A DNA stretch of 64,000 bases from Lepeophtheirus salmonis. Lineage: Eukaryota; Arthropoda; Copepoda; Siphonostomatoida; Caligidae. Location of the stretch: the NCBI RefSeq assembly GCF_016086655.4, contig NC_052137.2:35918007-35982006 (forward strand), given 5' to 3'. Numbering within the stretch: position 1 is the stretch's first letter; each line of letters starts with the position of its first letter. The translations under genes were made by a program, and so were the position numbers. Shown piece after piece: positions 37,698-48,201 of this stretch. The notes beneath the pieces were generated by a model, which saw only the letters and a program-made list of their open reading frames with translations, searched no databases and was not told where the DNA came from.

Positions 37698-38311
37698 CAG
37701 GGTGCAGAACAAAATCTTGCTATCAATTTAATCACGTTTTAATGCATTTTTTGAGAAAGATGATACATAATTTTTTTATGATATAATTTTGTCATATATA
37801 AGCTTTTGTTTTGAATAAATTGGGCAAAAAGACCGACTTGCTTCACGCACATACAGCCCAAAAAAGATCGTTGTCATCGTTAGAGTCAATGTGAGGGCCG
37901 TCCACGATGTTTAGCATGCCAAAAACGTTGGGAAAGGGACGTCCAGAGTTCAAAAAAGTAGACTCCTTTACCCAAAACTTGGCAGATTTCTGGCCAAAGA
38001 CATGGGGTCTCCATCATCCCCCAAACATTACTTTTGGTAGAGCAACCATCTAGAACATCCCTAATATAACCTAACACCGAAATGTGGATGACTTCAATTG
38101 AAAGATATGGGCAAATTACCTTCAAAACAAAATTATCAACCCCTATACCAGCTTCAGGCACTATATTAAGACTGTCATTGATTCTAATGGAGGCAATATC
38201 AAATAAGTTGCAGTCTCTCTGGTTTGCCAAAAACTTGAAAAAATATATTTTTAATAATCAGTTAATATAATTAAGATTTTTTGAACCAAAAAGTTTTATT
38301 CCACACCCCGC
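37698..38311 (+). mobile_element. Deleted mariner-like element, family 2 copy A
   Basis: About 614 bp, plus orientation, TA before the left end (37696-37697). The left terminus is cagggtgcagaacaaaatct. The right terminus read inward is ggggtgtggaataaaacttt, an imperfect inverted repeat of it. The interior is clearly homologous to 63701 onward: agcccaaaaa, ggtc-gtcaatgt, ccgtccac and atgccaa-aac-ttgg in the same order. A full mariner is about 1.3 kb, so roughly half is missing. It is non-autonomous and decayed. Confidence 0.8.
37830..38250 (+). pseudogene. Mariner-like transposase remnant
   Basis: Plus-strand transposase remains. After a start-like region (ggGCAAAAAGACC, the equivalent of MGEEEEKRLT in the 63.7-kb copy) the sequence reads SMSGPSTM-type residues, then LADFWPKTWG, the beginning of the FWPxxxWPPSSPDLNPLDY catalytic block. 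Stops and frame changes follow through the rest of the block. The C-terminus RHYIKTVIDSNGGNI is recognisable as the FRxRIEAVIxxxGGHIE end of mariner-like transposases. The central catalytic domain is absent. The opposite-strand 114-codon open frame (37886-38230) is only a shadow of this. Confidence 0.7.
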
Positions 38312-38920
38312 AAATATAAGAGGGTGTGATCCAATCCATGCCAAATGCTGTGTATGTTAAACCAATTAAATTTTTGAAAGAGTGTATTTTGACTCGATGC
38401 TAAAGAATTAACTAACCAATCATAGTTTATATATGTACATATTATAGAAGAAACAAATTTCAATCTACGAGTGTTAACCAGGCTTTGGCTTGGGAGTATC
38501 ATTTAACAACATACCTAAAAAAGATAAACAAAATATGCATTAGTGATCTGTATGAAAAATCAGAGGTAGGTTATGATCCCACTTTATTCTAATGACACCA
38601 AATTAATATAAACAAATGTAATAGGCTATTTGATTCAACAATCTTCCGTCTTCTTTTTATGGTTGAAAAAACCAATTTCCTAGCTAGACAATGATCTTTC
38701 TAATGATACCTATTTTTTATTCCTTTGACTTTGTAATATGGTTTTATCTATATACATATATATGTATACATAAAACTCCACCCATGGAAGAAAGGAACAT
38801 TATAAATTAATAATCTCACTCACTCCAATACAAAAGATATTTTAATCATAAAAAATATTATTCATGAGTCCTTGAAAGTCAAAGATTTCCTATGATCGTC
38901 TTTAATATACCATATATATA
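38312..38920. other. AT-rich non-coding stretch
   Basis: Nothing supported. The 68-codon minus-strand frame at 38296-38502 overlaps the transposon end and shows no family features. Confidence 0.5.
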
Positions 38921-39158
38921 CAAGGGCGATCGTAGGGGTGGGCTGGAGGGGCTGTAGCTCCCCCAATTAAGGATTTTTTTCTTTCACTAGAATATTTAAT
39001 GTTTGAAATTTTTTCCAAAAAAATTTAGTCATTTGGGAATAGTTTTAGAGTTTAGAAACTTCAATAACTTTTTATATTTGAAATTTAATTTTTGACAAAA
39101 ATTCCCAAAACCAAGCCCCCTCCCCCCAAAAAAATATATAATCCTGCAGACACCCCTG
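38921..39158 (+). mobile_element. MITE family M, copy 4
   Basis: About 238 bp. The left end is caagggcgatcgtaggggtg, followed by ggctggaggggctg and agctcccccaatt. The right end read inward is caggggtgtctgcaggatta, identical to the copy at 30864 apart from one base in that stretch. Both flanks carry atata. The G-rich/C-rich left subterminal block and A/T interior are the family signature. It is non-coding. Confidence 0.8.
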
Positions 39159-40249
39159 ATATAAATACATATGGCTAACTTTAACTAACTGTTTCATCAT
39201 CAAAACTCAAACAACTCCAAAAGTGTATATACAAAAGCTTGAACCATTTTAGTTGTGGCATGAACGATAATAATTATATCTATTAGTGCTCTGTGTGTTT
39301 CCTTCCTCTCATTCTTTAATTATCTTAGACGAACATCATAAAAACAATGGAGCTATATTTAAAAACTAATGAATGATACTTAAGAGTCAGTTAATATTTT
39401 ATTCACTTATAATGAGATCTCATTATCTATTAGTTTAAGAGGGAATGAAGCTTCTACATATTTGATATGAAGCATCCTTATATGTGCATCTAAAAATTTG
39501 TAAATTTATAGACAAAATATTTGTTAGAAGAGTGATACATTAAAATATATATGGTTGAAGACAAATAAAAGGTTGAGTGAATACACATTTCTTCAACAAA
39601 AACCACTACGAGTTGTTAAATCTAATGAAATATTCATGGCTAGCTGTATATATGTGTCATCAAAGATGACGTTTCCCTGACGTTTATAAATGACTCTTTT
39701 AGAAAGAAAAATATATTCTCCTTACATAATAAAATGAAACGTTTCAAAACAAAAAAAAGAATCTGATGCTATTATGTTGTCATTTTTCCTCTCTCAAATA
39801 ATGTTTATAGCGTACATGTTCTTTGTTGTTTTAAGCAAACTTCCATTTTGATCGCACTCAATCAATATCTCCTTTGTCTCTCAAATGTGAATAAAAGCAA
39901 AGTGAGTTGGATAGAAAAAAGAACACTGGAACTGTACCTATGTACATATTATTGGGTCATCAGTACAAAGGTCCTTTGTAAGTGGTAATATGTACTTAAG
40001 TCGTTAGTGCCTAATAGTGCTTATATCTCCATATCCCGGGATTTCTCGAAGATTTACAGCTAGTTAAAATAAATATAAGCTTAATTGAATAACAAATAAT
40101 TGGTAACTAATTAATGATGTTCATGAAAGTAACAAAATGTTTTGTATGATAGAACTGTACAACTCCAACAGTTTTATAGGTTGCTAGTACCTTTTTCTTT
40201 TTAGACCATCTACATATAGTAAAATATATACTACTCTTAGCTTTATTGT
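39159..40249. other. AT-rich non-coding stretch
   Basis: Nothing supported in this stretch. Confidence 0.5.
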
Positions 40250-40965
40250 ATCACACAACTAGGCCCAACATCATCTGGTAGTTGTCCAAATAAGTCAATC
40301 ATACCAACTGCTATTTATCTCTTAAGCACTCCTAGACTATGAGTGTTATATTATTTCTCCACAATTTTAAAATGAAATACATACATATTTATAATGTTGC
40401 TTAGTATTATTTTATTAAAAGCGTGGCTATATATTTGTATTTCTATTTGAAATAATAAAACTGCCAATAATGTTACATCTGTCCTCATTTATACTCTATC
40501 TAGTCCATTCCAGTCTTATGAGCAGCCCTTAAGACTGTTGGTCCTTCGGACTGTCAGAACTAGAACTGATTTAAAAAAAGAAGAACTCAAGTTGAGTTAC
40601 GTTATCAAAGACAAAACTTTATAAGTTTTTAGAACTGATATGCAGAACTGACCTCGTTCGAACCGATACTGAACTAAACGGTACGGGCGTTTTTAGTACT
40701 AAATAAGGCCTCTCATAACACTAACAAGGATGGATCAACCAAAAATTGTATTCCTGTCCTTTTGGAAACGGAGCAAAAGTAACATCAAGCTTATTACAAT
40801 GTTTATTTATCTAAAATAATAAATTATGAATTAGTCATGACATATTAACTCAGACGATGGAATCGACATCTCACACCAAAATACATAGGGCATTTTTGTG
40901 TGTTAGATAAATAAAGCTGTGACTAGGAATCAACCCAATTAATTGTCATATTATTGTTCAATTTC
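40250..40965 (+). repeat. Dispersed repeat F, copy B (interrupted by a MITE)
   Basis: Homologous to 27730-28250 on both sides of the P MITE at 40490-40712. Left part: tcaatcatacc, ctatttatctct, tttctccacaattttaaaat. Right part: aaaaattgtattcctgtcct, ggaaacgga, aataaattatgaa and ggcatttttgtgtgt. The repeat class is unknown. The interruption shows the repeat was in place before the MITE inserted. Confidence 0.65.
40490..40712 (+). mobile_element. MITE family P, copy 2
   Basis: About 223 bp between ends tgtcctcatttata and tttttagtactaaataagg. The interior words (gtccttcggactgtcag, aactagaactg, aactttataagttttta, gatatgcagaactgacc) also appear, inverted, in copy 1 at 1566. The flanking sequence belongs to repeat F, and the uninterrupted F copy at 27.7 kb lacks this block. 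Exact target duplication was not resolved. Confidence 0.75.
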
Positions 40966-43900
40966 GGCCCAAATTTTGCAATATAATATGCATTTTTAAA
41001 GCAATGTGGTATGGCCTATTGCTGATGTTATATATATATTTTTACAAAGATTTAAATGGATTCTAGTATTGTGTGAGTTAACTTTTATCCTGCGGTTCGG
41101 TTTGTGTATTTCAAAATTATATTAGCTTAAAGTTTCATCCTTCTTCTATAAATACATATGTACAGAAATACTCTAATATTACAGCATTTATTATTGACTA
41201 AGGGAGTTGTGGACAAAGACATTTTTCCGGGAAATAAGAAACACTAGTACCTACTACGTACGTAAATAGTACTATCTATTTACGTAAAAGGAAATGCTTC
41301 AGGGTGCATAATAGGTACTATTTTACATAATATATATATATGACAGAATTGGACTAAGCAAACAAAAGATAATATCATATTGTTTCTTAAAATTTGATTG
41401 CTATGTCATGTCTAATGGTTCCTTGGTTCGCTGCTTGTAGTTTTCCAAAAAAAAAATTGTTATTATTACGCATGTTCTTTTATACAGACATTAATTTATT
41501 TTCCATCGGTTTAAGCCACTCTAACATATAATACTACACACTAAAAAACTAAGTATTATATACTTCTTGGTTAGTTTACTTATTTTATTTATTTATGTGG
41601 ATGGTTAATGAATACAGTTAGTGCCAGATGTTTGTTTTTATTTCTTCTTCAGTTACATGTTTGTATGACTATGGAAGTGTTTATAATTGTAACCAAACAA
41701 AAATATTCAAAGAAAAACATTATTTCTAGTACTACTTGGTTTATGCAAGTATGCATTACAATTATCATATCATTTCAACACTTTTCAAACGTCTATTCAA
41801 TTTTGCATCTGAGTAAGTTATCATTCTATAGATACATTCTATCCACACACATGCAAAAAAAAACACTCTATGGCTTATAAATACAAAACTAGCAAATATC
41901 AAATAATATTTTTCAATTGTATATATGGAAATATTTATATTATACCGATAAATCCATGAGTTATACGTAAAGGCTGTAAAAATCATAATCATAAAGAAAC
42001 AACCATGGATAGATTCTATATTTGAAAGGCCGTATTAAAGTCACATAAGAAATCATACATATAAAATAAAGTTTCTTCTAAAATCTCATTTTATAACAAT
42101 TATAAAATTAGAATAACTTATAGAATGATTTATCAGTGAATTCAAAACTTCAATAATTGTAATGGTGTATTTCAACTGGTAAGCATCCATTTCCAGCCCG
42201 GTCCAATTGGTGAATGTATTGGGTAGGTTAATCAAATTTGTAAAAAAATGCAAATGTTCCTAGACTAAAAATTGAATGGATTGACTCGCAATCAAATGAT
42301 GAATTGAAGAACGTGTGAAAGTCCACATCTTCTACTGAAGAATTCTGAATTGGATTACCACCAGGATTTGAGCTTTTAAAACAATTGGGTTTTTGTACAT
42401 TGCGATTATTGGATCATTATGGTTGTGTGAGTCTTTTTTTGTCTCTGAGTTGAATGTGACAAAAAAAAATAATATCGTACTAAACTCAGTCATGATCACT
42501 TAGATCAGATAATGAAAATTGTCACAGCAAGTATGGACGTGAAATTTTACAAATATAACTTAGGATTTTAGAAGCAAATTACAGGTACATATCCACTGAA
42601 TAAATAACAGTATTCAAACGTCAATGGCTATTATCATGTCTATAAAATTTAAAATTGACTTCTTCATCTCATTTCGGCTAACACCAAAAAACTACTGGAA
42701 ACACCTTCATCTAGATTACATGTTATACTTCTAGAAATCTGAGGCCATTCTAAAAACACCCATCGTCTCTAAAACTTAGCTGTTAACGTATGAAGTAAAA
42801 AGTAAATAATGAATTTCTCCAGTTCTTGAATTTAGCACATATTGTTTTTGTGTTGACATACAACACTATTCTTAAAATTCAAATATCGAGCTGATCTGAA
42901 CCTGTCAAAGTTGAAAACGTTGAAATTTAGGATTTCGTAATATGTAGCCATTTTTTAAAAAATTCTGAGAGGAAATTGGTAGAATACTTTGTTATCAACA
43001 TAATGTGGAACAAAAAATGGCGACTTTCTTCTTTATACTCATTAAGTTATTCCGAATTTTATTTATCTTAATTAAACTGGATTTTAAATAATATATATAA
43101 TTATGACATATTTTATGTTTATAGATCCAGAGCCAATAAGGACTGCTCAAAGTCAAATCATCGTTAAATTCAAAGTTGTGGCTTGCGGGACTCTCTCATT
43201 GAACAAATACCTTTACAATGTACAATTTTTCAAAAAACACAAAATAGTTCAATCTCATATCATTACGTATTATAATGTTATATAAATGTACGCAGTCCCG
43301 TTGGGCTTATCGCCATTGAGAAGTAAGTATAGTGTAAAACTAGATATGACGTTTTAACTTATGTAGTGGTACTTAAAATATGAGAATGCCTTACTTTGAT
43401 CTTAATTTGATTCAAGCACAAAAAGGATCTACTGATTCACGGAGAGATAATTTCAATCATTGAAACTAATCCGTAGACTTCATTAAGAGAGTACCTTCAT
43501 CTAGCTATCTACATATATTATATTATAATTATAATTCAAGTTTTTATAAATATGATGATGTGTTAAGAAAAGAGATTAAACTGTTTTAATGCCACACAAA
43601 TTACTTTATAATATTGCTTGTGTCACAAATTGTGCTGTTTATTTCCTTGAATATTTTTATAAAATGTAGTATATATTTAGTTATATGATTACTTGATCGA
43701 GCAAATCCCTCTTCAATGTATTTTAATTACTTGGAGAAACGTGTACGTTGTACATATATTATACGCAATAGACTATGAGAAATAGTAGAGAAGGGAAACA
43801 GTAATGATTTAGGTAGGAAGGAATAGAATGATGATATGATAATTATTATAATGATCTCCTTTCCGGGAAGTGACTTGGAGGATTTATTAGTCAGAAAAAA

Positions 43901-44613
43901 TAAAAGGGATAACTGCCTCTTTACAGCACATATATGTGGGTAAGTGTATTTTTGGACTCTAAGTCCCCAATTGTTTTTATCTCTTTATCCTATTTTTAAA
44001 AGTATCAAGGATTAATCATTGTATTCCTATGTTCATTGTAGAATAATGACCAGCAACATCATATTTTTTTAATTAAGTGATTGTTTTATTCCTTTAATAC
44101 AACATCCAATTCACAACTTTGTTTTTTGAATTTGAGAGCTGAATAAATATTGCAAATAAAAAATAAAATATTTGAGAGGGACGTCAATCTACTCCTCAAT
44201 TAAGATGTTATGCCCTTTGTTTAATATATGTACATATAAATGATTAATTATATATGTACTTCAATGAATCGGCTCCAAATTTGAATATATTCTCTGTCCA
44301 GCGATTAAGCTTCCTTGATGTCTATAAGTAGACCGCTCTAATTAATAACAAACCATCTTGGAAATTCATTTACAGATCATCATGATCAACTATAAAGAAC
44401 TCATATAGACACTGTTAGGGATTTTCATTTGAGATAAAGGTGGGCGTTTACCCTGCATCCTAGGATTTTTCAATGAGAGTCTTGGATCAAATAAAAAGTA
44501 TTTTGTAATTTGAGAAATAAAAATGGAAAAAATAAATAAGAGAGATAACACGTTATTATGATGTTATTGTCTTGTAATATCTGGGTAACAAAGAAAAATC
44601 ATGTTAACAATAA
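40966..44613. other. AT-rich non-coding stretch
   Basis: No supported gene. It includes an 11-bp inverted repeat (tacgtaaatag / ctatttacgta) near 41260-41286 and several short A/T-driven frames. A frame at 43103-43285 follows a possible acceptor (tttatag) but has no recognised content. Confidence 0.4.
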
Positions 44614-45130
44614 CTAGTAGTCAGCAGCCAGACGGTCTGGAAATGGGTTTCTCTTTCGGGATCCCGTTTTTCTGGGATTTATCAAGTGCTTTATATGAAT
44701 CATTTTCCCTGCTAATAACAAGATGAACTGTAAAGGTTTTTTATCACAAAAGAAAATGACTGCTTCTATAATGTTTAATATAATTAAGGATATGTTTACA
44801 GCACTGGAGACAAATATGTTTTTTTTTTGTACAAGACTATGTAAATGTCGTTTCTGAAGCCTCAGGGACTTTCCATGAGTATTTTTACGGCTCTTGACAC
44901 TGGAGACTTTGTAATGACTTTTTTTTGTCATTTTCCTTCTATGACTGGCTTCTCGGGCAGCTTCTGGGATTAGTTTAGTTAGTCGACCACTTCTAGGTTT
45001 GTCAACAATGTTCTCTCTAGCCGTAAATCCTTTCCTAACCCAACAGAATGTCTGATGAGGGACCAGAACGACATCCTCCTTTCTTTCGACTTCCATATTT
45101 TGCTTAAAAATATTTGATCTGATCTTAGCA
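44614..45130 (-). pseudogene. Mariner-like transposase N-terminal half remnant
   Basis: This falls in the longest open frame in the window (minus strand, stop at 44614, 194 codons). Recognisable parts in order are KPRSGRLTKLIPEAAREA, the linker between the two helix-turn-helix motifs; RRKMTKKSHYKVSSVKS, the second helix-turn-helix; KSLRLQKRHLHS, matching the KSLRRxxRPLLT element of mariner-like transposases; and, after about 20 residues, AVIFFCDKKPLQF, which stands where IIFSDEKxFTV with the first catalytic Asp belongs. After that the similarity stops, so the second and third catalytic residues are missing. Upstream residues (before about residue 60) are not recognisable. It stays open but is unlikely to be active. 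No terminal repeats were found. Confidence 0.65.
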
Positions 45131-45434
45131 GCTAACTTCACTTCTAAAAATATTAGACCAAAAAGTTCTAAGCGGATGCTTACAATAAATTCTGACAAAC
45201 TTCCTAAATTTGCATTTTAAAATCATTGCTAGACTATTCGAACACCTGGTACAAAGGACTATTTTTGATTAAAACACATGTTTAGCAGACAAGAAACAAA
45301 GAGAAATTTGTAATTGACTTACTCCTCCATATTTCAATCTATGTATGTACAATGTGCATTTCATATATACGTATTTTTTTGCTCCCCCCCTCCCACATGC
45401 ATTATAATATTTTTTATGTACTTACATTTCTCAG

Positions 45435-45478
45435 AACTTCTATGTATATTTATTTTACAATAAATATACATAGAAGTT
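45435..45478. repeat. Perfect 20-bp inverted repeat, 4-bp loop
   Basis: Arms aacttctatgtatatttatt and its exact complement flank the loop ttac, followed directly by a run of A. It is the longest perfect palindrome noticed in the window that is not purely TA. It could act as a hairpin in RNA or single-stranded DNA, or be the core of a foldback element. No gene is adjacent. Confidence 0.9.
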
Positions 45479-45743
45479 AAAAAAAAAATTCCATGGTGCA
45501 GACTTACAATTTATTAGTGATTCATATTTATTTAATACAACATACCATATGTATGATTGTAATTAGGTGGTTTAATTTATCTTCATCTATGAACAAATGA
45601 CTACACACATTACTACTTCAATATGTAATCATAACATCTAATGCTTATATAATCATAGTAGAGAGATGAATTAATTAGATTTTATAATCTATCTACATAA
45701 AGTTGTCCCTCAAAAGAAAACCTACCTACAAATATAATTGTGT

Positions 45744-45878
45744 CAGTCCTGATTAATTCAGTCCAGTATAGTCTTAGGAAATTTGAATGATGACATCAAG
45801 GACCGAACTTTATAAGTGTTAGGACTAATATGTAGAACTGAGCTGGACAGGTCTTCAGGCCTAAATGATGATCGACAC
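45744..45878 (+). mobile_element. MITE family P, copy 3 (shortened)
   Basis: About 135 bp. Contains cagtcctgattaattcagtc, tagtcttagg, tgatgacatcaaggaccgaa, ctttataagtgttaggact and aatatgtagaactgagctgg, the same order as copies at 40490 and (inverted) 1566. The middle part with GGACTGTCAGTACTAG is missing. Confidence 0.65.
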
Positions 45879-46246
45879 AAGACTACCTACTAATGGTAAC
45901 AAGGTAATTAAATATAAAGTTGACAAAACTATTTATTCTTTAGAAATATAACATATTCGCCAGTAATGTATACCAAATTAATGAAACATCAAAAGAAAAC
46001 TACATTTACATTCACATATAAGTGCCATATCTCTATTATAATTTGTTAAATTATGCATTCATATTAATAATATATGTATATATAATCAACATGAACATGC
46101 ACACAGCCTTTAATCATTAAATAGTAATATACAACAGATGAAACAAATCCTTTCTCTAAGGATCTTCACGCTTGAAGGGAGGGGCCATTGTTTTTCCTAT
46201 AATAATTAAAATATCAAAATAAGTTTTGGAGATCTAAAATTGTATT

Positions 46247-46481
46247 GTCAGTCTTTATTTGGAACTGAAGACTATAGTCCCGTACAGTTCATTCTCTGCC
46301 CTGTCCAGTTCAGTCATTCATATCAGTCATAAACCTTATCAACTTTCGTCAAATCAAATTTATTTCTTTAATCAGTTCTAGTAATGGCAATCCAAACGAC
46401 CGACAGTTATAAAAAACGACCCAAAGTACTGATAGAAAAGGCCCTAAGACTGGACTAGACCGATTGAAATAAGGACTGGCA
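46247..46481 (-). mobile_element. MITE family P, copy 4
   Basis: About 235 bp with clear inverted ends: left cagtctttatttgg, right read inward ccagtccttatttcaatcgg. The interior has gtcctgtccagttcagtc-type words, aatcagttctagtaatgg and ggccctaagactggac, in the orientation of copy 1. It lies about 370 bp from copy 3. It is non-coding. Confidence 0.75.
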
Positions 46482-47433
46482 AAACCAATGTTTGAGTTGT
46501 AGGAGAATGGGTGTGTGGAAATCAATCCCCCCTAATTTGAAAATGGTCTAAAATCATCATTATTGATATATTTTTATTTATAGACTATATAATTTCAAAA
46601 ATCGCGATAAAATTGCAACTTAGTCAACTGTATTTTAAAATATTATCGGGGAAGAAATCCACAAACCTCCGATAATCAAAATTCATTGTTGACCATCCAT
46701 CCTGGTTTGATTTTAATACTTCACCACTGGACACAATACTGTCTAAAATTACGTTGTAGAACAAAATTTATTGGGCACAATTTTAATATATAGATCATGA
46801 ATTTCCTATATTTATGTTACGTGAGTGATTGACCGAATAGGAAAAAAGGTTTTCGAATAAAATACCTCAAACTAGATAGTTATAACAAAATGTCGTTTGA
46901 GATGAAGAAGACCAGTACATATTTTAGGTTACATACACTCCCAATGGGTCAATGATACTTGATCGATCAGAATTACATTCTTATATATAGATATATAACT
47001 TTTTATACGATACTAATAACTTTTCAACCCAAAAGATGGGAAGTACGTAACACCCTAGATAAAAAAATAAAAATAACGGATCAATCATCTGAAAAAAGAG
47101 ATGATAAATTGATCCCTCTCTTTAATATCATCAACGATCTTGAGGGAAAATAGATTAAAATATATTTTGTAGATGATGATTGTGAGAGGATTTTAAGCAC
47201 ATTTTCTTTCTATTAAATGTAAAAATAGGTAAATTCAAAATTTGTAGAGCAGAAGAGAAAAGGAGTTCCCTTTTTTTACATCTTGAAATCTTAATTAGAC
47301 AAAATAAAGTTAATAGGTAAGTAGAAGTGAGTATAAAATAGAGTAGCCAAGGTGGGGAGTGAGGTATAGTTGATTGTTCAATATGTGGAGTCAAACATTA
47401 CAACAACGTCTTTCATATAGGTATATATACCTA
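46482..47433. other. AT-rich non-coding stretch
   Basis: Nothing supported. Short frames at 46959-47153 and 47155-47394 are unrecognised. Confidence 0.45.
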
Positions 47434-48201
47434 CCGGGTCGTGCAAAAAGTTTTTGAGACTAAAAATAAAGAAAAAAACAAATGATATATACATTTAATA
47501 TTCTATTTTTTTTTTTTTTTTTTTTTGATATAGTTTAAAATAAGAGCATTGAGTATAATTAATCTTGAACATAACGACCGTAGGCAGTAATAATGGTTCT
47601 CAAATGTGCATTTGATGTAGTACTCTGACATGAGCCTACTATTCACTGCCAGGATTCTTTAAGGCCTTATCATTTGGGTGTCGGATTCTACGAGCTGGAA
47701 ACTCTACTTGCTACCAAATACTATAACCCAAAGGATTACGATTATGTGTTTCGGGAGGCCAAAAGCTCATAAAAAAAAACTAGAACTAAACTAATGGTTC
47801 ACTTTTTCACCATCTCTCCTGTCAGGAGTGGTAATTTTTGGGATCGTAGAGAGATATCACGAGCCTGTTTGATGCACCTTGACACGGTGAACCTTGAGAC
47901 GTTGATGTTCATGGCTATATCCAGAATAGAACGATCCAGCTGCTCATATACTACAGCTTCAGTAGTCTATTTTTCTTGGACGACCATTCCTGCAGGCGTA
48001 TTTAGGAACGTCTTTGTGCTATATTTGGTCGCAATAACTATTTTTGAGAAGATTCCGGCGGCAAGCAAAAAGCAACCTTTGTTCTTCTTGCGACTTGATA
48101 ATAAACTCTAATGTTTTGAATTTAACGTAAACAAAAAGAGGAGACTCCGGGGTCTCTTTTATTAGTTTTAAAAATAGTCTTAAAACTTTTCCAGGACCCT
48201 G
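47434..48201 (-). mobile_element. Deleted mariner-like element, family 3
   Basis: About 768 bp in minus orientation, flanked by TA (47432-47433 and 48202-48203). The left terminus is ccgggtcgtgcaaaaagttt followed by ttgagact. The right, read inward, is cagggtcctggaaaagtttt followed by aagact, an imperfect inverted repeat. It encodes the two ends of a mariner-like transposase without the middle. A T21 run at 47506-47526 lies just inside the 3' end. The termini differ from families 1 and 2, so it is a third lineage with the same kind of deletion. Confidence 0.85.
47570..48115 (-). pseudogene. Mariner-like transposase remnant
   Basis: Minus-strand reading from the 5' side: a helix-turn-helix region DRSILDIAMNINVSRFTVSR, then CIKQARDISLRSQKLPLLT, which corresponds to the KKAGxxSLRRxxRPLLT element just before the catalytic domain. 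A stop lies before the helix-turn-helix (QEK then stop). The central catalytic part is absent. Reading resumes at about 47766 with SFWPPETHNRNPLGYSIW, the degraded FWPPxSPDxNPLDYxxW block, followed by a stop, then LKNPG-type residues. The last recognisable part, in another frame, is AHLRTIITAYG, the equivalent of the FRPRLRAVIxAxGG end. It is clearly a mariner-like protein and clearly dead. Confidence 0.75.

Noticed and set aside
37886..38230. 114-codon minus-strand open frame
   Set aside because: It is the antisense shadow of the plus-strand mariner transposase remnant at 37830-38250.
47794..48111. 105-codon plus-strand open frame
   Set aside because: It is antisense to the helix-turn-helix region of the minus-strand transposase in the element at 47434.
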